From the NCBI GenBank assembly GCA_003165855.1, contig PMXH01000281.1, forward strand, positions 8,931-14,422: 5,492 nt of DNA, given 5' to 3'. The position numbers were made by a program, and so were the translations under genes. The first letter of the stretch is position 1. Each line of letters opens with the position of its first letter. The notes below the pieces were generated by a model. The model had not been told where the DNA came from. It searched no databases and saw nothing but the letters and a program-made list of their open reading frames with translations. The stretch is from Acidobacteriaceae bacterium (GTDB lineage: Bacteria; Acidobacteriota; Terriglobia; Terriglobales; Acidobacteriaceae). This document shows positions 1-3,864 of this stretch, piece after piece.

Positions 1-67
1 ATCAGAGTCACATGAATTGATCAGCGCCGGAAGATGGGCCAACACCAGTCCGGAGGACCGGGCCAAA

Positions 68-1159
68 TCAGCGCGTTACCCGGGCGCCTTGCGGTCGCTG
101 CGCCGCCGGACAGCAATCCTCCGCGCAAACATCCGCTCGCGGCCCCAGCAATCCCACCGTCCGCCGCTCTAACTCCGGATTCATCCGCTCCAGAATCAGC
201 TCTCGAATCATGCCGATGAACTTGGGATGCAGGTCTACTGTCTTCGCCCGTACCATGGGCAATTGCAGCGCATCGCTAACCTGCCGCGCTTCCACGTCCA
301 GGTCGTACAGAACTTCCATGTGATCGGAGATGAAGCTGATCGGCGCCACCACCACCGCCGACGCCAGATTTCCCGCCTTCACCTGCCGCAAGTACTCGAG
401 AATGTCCGGTCCCAACCATGGCTGTGCCGGAGTGCCGCTGCGGCTCTGGTAGACGAGCGCATCGTTCTTGTGAACATCGTCACCGTGGCCCAGCGCTTCC
501 GAAACCAGCCGCCGCACTTCCTCCAACTGCTTCACATAATCGCAAGTGTTCGCCATCGAAGCCGGAATGCTGTGCGCGGTATAAACGATCTGCACGTTCT
601 GCCGCGCCTCCGCCGGAACCACCTGTAGCGCGTCCCGCACTCGATCCACTGTGGCTTCGATGAACCCTGGATGGTTAAAGAATGGCCGCAGCTTGTCCAC
701 TTCCGGCGCGCCCGGGTCAGACTGAGAAAGCCCAGACTGAGAAAGCCCAGACTGAGAAAGCCCAACTTCGCCTTGCGCCCGCGCGATGTCCTCGCGATAC
801 TGCCGGCAACCCGAGTACGAACTGTAGGCCGAAGTCACAAAAGCCACAGCTCGCCGGATGCCATCCTGCTTCATCTTCCGCAGAGTCTCAGGCAGCAGCG
901 GATGCCAATTTCGGTTGCCCCAATAGACGGGCAGCTTCGGCCCGTTTCGTTCCAACTCCGCCTCCAGGGCCGCGATCAGATTTCGCGTCTGCTGGTTGAT
1001 CGGGCTCTTGCCCCCGAAGAGGTAATAGTGCTCAGCCACGGTCAAGAGCCGCTCACGCGGAATGTTCCGTCCGCGCAGCACGTTTTCCAGGAAGGGAATC
1101 ACCTCTTCGCGAGATTCCGGTCCGCCGAATGAGACCACAAGAATAGCGTCGTAGTTCAT
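68..1159 (-). CDS. hemH: Ferrochelatase, probable [2Fe-2S] type
   Basis: Ferrochelatase inserts ferrous iron into a porphyrin (protoporphyrin IX or coproporphyrin III, depending on the pathway) near the end of heme synthesis. The 363-residue protein opens with the family start (AILVVSFGGPES, residues 5-16). It carries YxxFGGKSPIN at 46-55, the TSAYSSYSGCRQYRED block at 109-124, the catalytic His in YTAHSIPASM (His196), and the conserved acidic segment SFISDHMEVLYDLD with Glu282. Cys345, Cys349 and Cys350 in the C-terminal tail, plus Cys118, match the kind of cysteine set used by microbial ferrochelatases that bind a [2Fe-2S] cluster. The protein is longer than the Bacillus enzyme because of this tail and a GLSQS x3 insert at 133-147. 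The ATG at 1159 begins directly at the family N-terminus, although the upstream Shine-Dalgarno match is weak. The gene is divergent from the MFS gene. Whether the substrate is proto- or coproporphyrin cannot be settled by eye. Confidence 0.95.
   Translation of the reverse strand: MNYDAILVVSFGGPESREEVIPFLENVLRGRNIPRERLLTVAEHYYLFGGKSPINQQTRNLIAALEAELERNGPKLPVYWGNRNWHPLLPETLRKMKQDGIRRAVAFVTSAYSSYSGCRQYREDIARAQGEVGLSQSGLSQSGLSQSDPGAPEVDKLRPFFNHPGFIEATVDRVRDALQVVPAEARQNVQIVYTAHSIPASMANTCDYVKQLEEVRRLVSEALGHGDDVHKNDALVYQSRSGTPAQPWLGPDILEYLRQVKAGNLASAVVVAPISFISDHMEVLYDLDVEARQVSDALQLPMVRAKTVDLHPKFIGMIRELILERMNPELERRTVGLLGPRADVCAEDCCPAAQRPQGARVTR
719..763 (-). repeat. Three perfect 15-bp tandem repeats inside hemH
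   Basis: The plus-strand unit AGACTGAGAAAGCCC occurs at 719-733, 734-748 and 749-763 without a mismatch. Read on the minus strand it encodes GLSQS three times (residues 133-147 of the ferrochelatase). The array is a multiple of three, so the reading frame is kept. It sits between the SGCRQYRED helix and the LRPFFNHPGF segment, where relatives have a short loop, so it probably extends a surface loop. The identity of the copies at all codon positions points to recent slippage or duplication. Confidence 0.95.
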
Positions 1160-1343
1160 GTCCAGATGATGGCCGAGACTATTTCCTTATGCCGCGCATC
1201 CAATCAGAATCCTCTGCGGTTGGCCCCAAAGTTGTTAGCTCCAAAACCTATGTTGGACGGGTCGTTACCTTCTGCTCGCCGATTCAGTCCAATGCAGAGT
1301 GGAACCATGATACCTGTCTGGGTTGCCTGCGCGCATCCAGCCC

Positions 1344-1502
1344 GGGAACTGGGTAGTGGTGCAGTTTGATTGTCATTCCGAACAAGCGTTCTTTGCGCCG
1401 TGAGGAATCTGGGCGAGCCGCGCGACGGGTCGCGTTCTTTGCGACCCATCAATCGCGCGTTTGGCTCGCTTCCCTATCGAACTGCACCACTACCGGGAAC
1501 TG
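1344..1502. mobile_element. MITE-like non-autonomous element with 8-bp target duplication
   Basis: The element spans 1352-1494 (143 bp). Its ends are inverted repeats: GGTAGTGGTGCAGTT at 1352-1366 pairs perfectly with 1480-1494. One mismatch later the pairing continues for GAT/ATC, giving 18 of 19 positions (1352-1370 and 1476-1494). The flanks carry a perfect direct repeat GGGAACTG at 1344-1351 and 1495-1502, as expected for an 8-bp target-site duplication. Removing the element and one copy restores a continuous GCCCGGGAACTGGCCG. There is no room for a transposase, so it must have been moved in trans. GG-beginning ends and 8-bp duplications occur in several IS families, including IS6 and IS1595, so the parent family is unassigned. 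The insertion lies between the divergent hemH and MFS genes and could affect their promoters. Confidence 0.8.
1413..1469. repeat. Nested hairpins inside the MITE-like element
   Basis: An inner stem GGGTCGC (1427-1433) pairs with GCGACCC (1441-1447) around the loop GTTCTTT. It is enclosed by CGCGCGA (1419-1425) with TCGCGCG (1453-1459), and GCGAGCC (1413-1419) with GGCTCGC (1463-1469); the two outer stems share base 1419, so one pair must give way. A further GAAC/GTTC hairpin lies at 1380-1391. The 12-mer GCGTTCTTTGCG occurs twice, at 1386-1397 and 1432-1443. Together with the terminal repeats, the right half of the element can form a long foldback in single-stranded DNA or RNA. Confidence 0.75.
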
Positions 1503-1575
1503 GCCGAACCTGCCAGATAGCCGAATAGGAGAAGCCGCATGTTAGGCTGCTGCGGGAGACTATGGAGACGCTAGA

Positions 1576-2781
1576 GTGATCGGCCGGGTCTTCAAAGCAT
1601 TTCAATATCGCGATTTCCGCCTGATGTGGTTTGGCGCTTGCACCTCCAGCATCGGCACCTGGATGCAAATCGTCGCCCAGGGCTGGCTCATCTATCGCCT
1701 CAGCCACTCCGCGTTCTTACTCGCGCTGGATCAATTTCTCGGCGGCATTCCTATCTTTCTTTTCTCGCTGATCGGCGGCGTGATGGCCGATCGTGTCGAA
1801 CGACGGAGAATTCTGCTTGGCTCCCAATACGTCCAGATGGCTACCGCCGGCATACTCACCATTCTGGTGGCGACCGGCTTCGTGCACGTCTGGCATATCC
1901 TCTGCCTTTCGTTCATCTCCGGTCTGGCCCAGGCCTTCGGTGGACCTGCCTATCAGGCGCTGATTCCTACCCTTGTCGATAGGGAAGACATGCCGAACGC
2001 CATCGCATTGAATTCGATTCAGTTCAATGTCGCGGTCATGGTCGGGCCGGCGCTGGCCGGGCAGGCCTTAGCCAAGCTGGGAGAGAAGTGGTGTTTCGGC
2101 TTGAACGCACTTTCCTTCCTTGCGCCCATCATTTCTCTGTCCATCATCAGTGCCCGCTTCCTGCCGGTGAAGACGACGGAGACAATGTTCGCCAGCCTGA
2201 AGCAGGGCATCCAGTTCGCTCGCAAACAGACTTCGATGGAAGCTCTGATCGTGCTGGCCTTCTGCATGACCGCTCTAAGCATGCCCATGCGCACCTACAT
2301 TCCCGTGTTCGTGAAGGATATTTTCCACCGCGGTCCGGAGACCTACGGCAACCTGCTATCGCTGATGGGATTGGGCTCGATTGTCGGCTCGTTGACCATC
2401 GCAGGACTGGGCAACATAAAGAAGAAAGGGAGCCTCGCTCTCGGCGCGCTCATTTGCCTCGGCGCGGGGATTTCCGGATTCGCCCTTTCGAAGTCAGTGC
2501 CGGCCAGCGGAGCCATTCTGGTCCTGGTGGGCGCTTCCATGATGGCGGTCTTTGCCACCGTGAATTCGCTGGTGCAGTTGATCACTACTAACGAAATGCG
2601 CGGGCGGGTGATGAGCGTCTACAACGTTGCTTTTCGCGGCGGTATGCCCATGGGAAACCTGCTCTCGGGTTGGCTCGTCCCTATATTTACCGCGCCTTGG
2701 GTTCTGGCTGTGAACGGACTCATGCTGGTTCTGCTGGCTCTGTACTTCCTGCTGGTGCAACGCCGGGTGGCCGCGCTTTGA
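1576..2781 (+). CDS. Major facilitator superfamily exporter (EntS/MFS_3-like)
   Basis: This 401-residue inner-membrane transporter probably exports a small molecule using the proton gradient; its substrate is unknown. The N-terminal segment FRLMWFGACTSSIGTWMQIVAQGWLIYRLS (14-43) and the C-terminal MRGRVMSVYN...GMPMGNLLSGW (341-366) are typical of the MFS_3 group, which includes the enterobactin exporter EntS. MFS motif A appears after the second hydrophobic span as GGVMADRVERRR (67-78), with Asp72 and the Arg cluster. The full length of about 400 residues with alternating hydrophobic spans fits 12 transmembrane helices. A hydrophilic loop at about 195-222 fits the junction between the halves. 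Translation starts at GTG 1576, eight bases after GGAG (1564-1567). It is divergent from hemH, but a heme or porphyrin substrate would be speculation. It could equally be a drug or siderophore exporter. Confidence 0.9.
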   Translation: MIGRVFKAFQYRDFRLMWFGACTSSIGTWMQIVAQGWLIYRLSHSAFLLALDQFLGGIPIFLFSLIGGVMADRVERRRILLGSQYVQMATAGILTILVATGFVHVWHILCLSFISGLAQAFGGPAYQALIPTLVDREDMPNAIALNSIQFNVAVMVGPALAGQALAKLGEKWCFGLNALSFLAPIISLSIISARFLPVKTTETMFASLKQGIQFARKQTSMEALIVLAFCMTALSMPMRTYIPVFVKDIFHRGPETYGNLLSLMGLGSIVGSLTIAGLGNIKKKGSLALGALICLGAGISGFALSKSVPASGAILVLVGASMMAVFATVNSLVQLITTNEMRGRVMSVYNVAFRGGMPMGNLLSGWLVPIFTAPWVLAVNGLMLVLLALYFLLVQRRVAAL

Positions 2782-2812
2782 GATCCTGCGAACTGAAGTG
2801 AAACAAGAAGAA

Positions 2813-2889
2813 TGGTGCGCCCGGAGAGATTCGAACTCCCGACCTATTGCTCCGGAGGCAATCGCTCTATCCATCTGAGCTACGGGCGC
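2813..2889 (-). tRNA. tRNA-Arg, anticodon CCG
   Basis: The minus strand folds into a complete 77-nt tRNA. The acceptor stem GCGCCCG (2883-2889) pairs with CGGGCGC (2817-2823), followed by discriminator A and an encoded CCA (2813-2815). The D-arm is GCTC...GAGC. The anticodon stem ATTGC/GCAAT encloses the loop CTCCGGA, placing CCG at positions 34-36, which reads the Arg codon CGG. The T-arm is GGGAG-TTCGAAT-CTCTC with one G-U pair, and the variable loop is five bases. The gene lies 31 bp beyond the MFS stop in the opposite orientation. No integrase or att duplication is visible nearby. Confidence 0.97.
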
Positions 2890-2903
2890 CCACCAGTAGC
2901 TTC

Positions 2904-2932
2904 AGTTTACATGGCCGGTTCACAAGCATCAA
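2904..2932 (-). promoter_or_regulatory. Candidate promoter of tRNA-Arg
   Basis: On the minus strand, TTGATG (2927-2932) is followed after exactly 17 bases by TAAACT (2904-2909). Each hexamer matches the sigma-70 consensus at four of six positions. The expected start, about seven bases further on, lies near 2897, leaving a leader of roughly eight bases before the tRNA 5' end. The placement is good but the hexamers are only moderate. Confidence 0.5.
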
Positions 2933-3018
2933 CGGCAGGGATGTGTGGTCGCTCCACGAGCAGGTGACGGGCGCAAACGGATCTCAGCATGCCCGGTTTT
3001 CATCGCGTGCATCGACCC

Positions 3019-3035
3019 GGGGGCGCAAAGCCCCC
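3019..3035. terminator. GC-rich hairpin, possible terminator of the RRM gene
   Basis: GGGGGC (3019-3024) and GCCCCC (3030-3035) form a perfect six-pair stem around the loop GCAAA. It lies about 57 bases past the stop of the RRM gene on the minus strand and before the tRNA promoter, a sensible place for a terminator. No T-tract follows on either strand, so an intrinsic terminator is not proven. It may instead stabilise the 3' end or only pause polymerase. Confidence 0.35.
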
Positions 3036-3091
3036 AGCGGCGCGGTCGCGAAACTTGGTTCACGCTCGTCGGAATGGGAACGTCGATTCTC

Positions 3092-3442
3092 CTAGTAGCG
3101 GCCCCGTCCGCCGCCGCCGCCACCGCGGCCGCCACGGTCTCCGCCGCGGTCCCCGCCTCGACCGCCGCGATCGCGTCCGCCGCCTCCGGCGTGCTCGGTT
3201 TTGGGGCGCGCCTCGTTGACGTTGAGCGTGCGTCCGCCCACCTGCGAGCCGTTCAGCGCGGTAATGGCCTTCTCTCCATCCTCGTTGCTGGCCATTTCCA
3301 CGAAGCCAAATCCGCGCGAGCGTCCGGTGTCGCGGTCCGTCATGATGCTGACCCGGTCCACTTGCCCGAAGGGCTCAAACATCTGGCGCAGTTCGTCTTC
3401 CGATGTGTTAAAGCTCAGGTTTCCCACGAAAATATTCTTCAA
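3092..3442 (-). CDS. Single-RRM RNA-binding protein with Arg/Gly-rich tail
   Basis: The 116-residue protein is one RNA recognition motif plus a disordered basic tail. RNP2 is IFVGNL (residues 4-9) and RNP1 is RGFGFVEM (43-50), with the aromatic residues Phe5, Phe45 and Phe47 expected to stack on RNA bases. The RRM ends near ARPKTE (78-83). The tail at 86-116 is almost entirely Gly, Arg and Asp and ends GRGRY. The domain order is that of the glycine-rich RRM proteins common in cyanobacteria and many other bacteria, which often act as cold or stress RNA chaperones. I chose the TTG at 3440-3442 because it yields the family start MKNIFVGNLS and has AGAGG seven bases upstream. A longer frame to 3640 adds only unrelated sequence and would swallow the promoter. 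The gene follows the zinc-ribbon gene after 176 bp and probably has its own promoter. Confidence 0.93.
   Translation of the reverse strand: MKNIFVGNLSFNTSEDELRQMFEPFGQVDRVSIMTDRDTGRSRGFGFVEMASNEDGEKAITALNGSQVGGRTLNVNEARPKTEHAGGGGRDRGGRGGDRGGDRGGRGGGGGGRGRY
3095..3187 (-). repeat. Low-complexity Gly/Arg-coding tract
   Basis: This 93-bp GC-rich stretch encodes the C-terminal tail of the RRM protein, mainly GGRGG, GGDRGG and a run of six glycines. The codons are GGC/GGT/GGG and CGC/CGG/CGT mixtures rather than exact copies, so it is a compositionally biased tract, not a recent expansion. Such RGG-like tails bind RNA non-specifically and tend to vary in length between strains. Confidence 0.85.
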
Positions 3443-3558
3443 GCATCGGCCTCTGCATTGAGCTGTCGAAGTGCAAGCTCGATGCGGCGGACTGGCAGGT
3501 CGGGGACACCTTCCTGAAAATCGGAACCGGAGCTGGCGAACAGTCGAATGCGGCACGA

Positions 3559-3580
3559 AGTATAGCAGGTTTGTCAAACC
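3559..3580 (-). promoter_or_regulatory. Extended -10 promoter with adjacent palindromic operator candidate, for the RRM gene
   Basis: On the minus strand TGCTATACT (3559-3567) matches an extended -10 element: TG, one base, then TATACT, five of six to consensus. Directly upstream lies the perfect palindrome GGTTTG-A-CAAACC (3568-3580). It includes a TTGACA that is too close to be this promoter's -35. The heptamer AACCTGC occurs at 3565-3571 and again 18 bp upstream at 3583-3589, two helical turns or slightly less. Transcription would start near 3552 and give a leader of about 110 bases before the TTG. The palindrome is a plausible repressor or activator site, but no regulator is identified. 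Confidence 0.5.
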
Positions 3581-3618
3581 GGGCAGGTTAAAACAGATCA
3601 AAAGCCGCACAGCCGAGC

Positions 3619-3864
3619 TTAGCACTCGTCCACTTGCCAAAATCCCTCGCGGTGATACCCCACCTGCAACAGCCGGTTCTTGGGATCGTGCCGCTTACCG
3701 CAGTTGAGACAGATTAAATACCGGCTCCAGGCCGTCCCCTGGTGGTCGTAGTTCTCCGCCACAACAAACGCCGTGCCGCAACTGCAGGAGACCAGAAACA
3801 TTCTCAAAGGCGCGTCGCCTTTGGATCTTTTGGATTGAGTGCCGGATTGAGTGCCGGACTTCAC
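3619..3864 (-). CDS. Small zinc-ribbon-like protein of unknown function
   Basis: This 81-residue protein has two cysteine knuckles, CSCG (Cys27, Cys29) and CLNCG (Cys52, Cys55), separated by 22 residues containing [18 protein letters not shown]. This is the spacing of a treble-clef or zinc-ribbon fold binding one zinc. I do not recognise a named family. The C-terminal part ([26 protein letters not shown]) is hydrophilic and has no membrane span or signal peptide, so it should be cytosolic. The GTG start at 3864 overlaps the typA stop in a GTGA overlap, suggesting translational coupling. GAGGGG sits right against that GTG, too close for a normal binding site. An internal ATG at 3799-3801 would give 60 residues and keep both knuckles, so the start is uncertain. 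Before that Met lies a GTQSGTQS duplication. The arrangement suggests a translation-linked role, by inference only. Confidence 0.75.
   Translation of the reverse strand: MKSGTQSGTQSKRSKGDAPLRMFLVSCSCGTAFVVAENYDHQGTAWSRYLICLNCGKRHDPKNRLLQVGYHREGFWQVDEC
3832..3855 (-). repeat. Two perfect 12-bp tandem repeats at the zinc-ribbon gene start
   Basis: GGATTGAGTGCC (plus strand) occurs at 3832-3843 and 3844-3855, followed by a further partial GGA. On the minus strand it encodes overlapping SGTQ units, giving the N-terminal sequence SGTQSGTQS if the GTG start is used. The duplication is in frame (12 = 4 codons). It lies just downstream of the typA stop codon, and before the alternative ATG start of the small protein. 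Confidence 0.85.

Larger units (their letters stand above)
1160..1575. other. Divergent hemH / MFS intergenic region
   Basis: This 416-bp interval lies between the two divergent start codons and must hold both promoters. I found no promoter I can defend for either gene. Its right-central part is taken up by the MITE-like element at 1352-1494. The left part (1160-1343) contains only short open frames without family resemblance. One minus-strand frame holds a tandem FGAN-like repeat near 1220-1245. Just before the MFS gene, GGAG at 1564-1567 serves as its ribosome binding site. Confidence 0.7.

Noticed and set aside
1..67. Possible start of another minus-strand gene after hemH, or a terminator hairpin (45-61)
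   Set aside because: Only 67 bases are visible. One frame is open to the edge but shows no motif. The 7-bp stem CCAGTCC/GGACCGG has a wobble pair and no T-tract.
34..219. Plus-strand 61-codon open frame near the left edge
   Set aside because: It lies antisense to the 3' end of hemH, has low-complexity Pro/Ala/Ser content and no family resemblance.
1166..1369. Plus-strand open frame upstream of the MFS gene
   Set aside because: It runs into the MITE end, has no ribosome binding site or recognisable domain, and looks like chance.
1562..1579. Five-codon ATG frame whose stop overlaps the MFS GTG (METLE)
   Set aside because: A leader peptide is conceivable, but its ATG is too close to GGAG for that site to serve it, and nothing else supports it.
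2791..2907. 8-bp inverted repeat AACTGAAG/CTTCAGTT flanking the tRNA, considered as an att or mobile-element end
   Set aside because: It is short, with no extension, no direct repeat and no integrase. One copy overlaps the candidate tRNA promoter. Chance occurrence is likely.
3408..3458. 16-codon ATG frame overlapping the RRM gene start
   Set aside because: It has no ribosome binding site of its own, and the AGAGG it contains is best explained as serving the TTG start.
2945..3517. Long plus-strand open frame antisense to the RRM gene
   Set aside because: It arises from the Gly/Arg codon bias of the opposite strand, giving an Ala-rich translation without domain features.
3568..3580. TTGACA within the palindrome as a -35 box
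   Set aside because: It lies only seven bases from TATACT. At 17 bases downstream the hexamer is GC-rich and not a -10.
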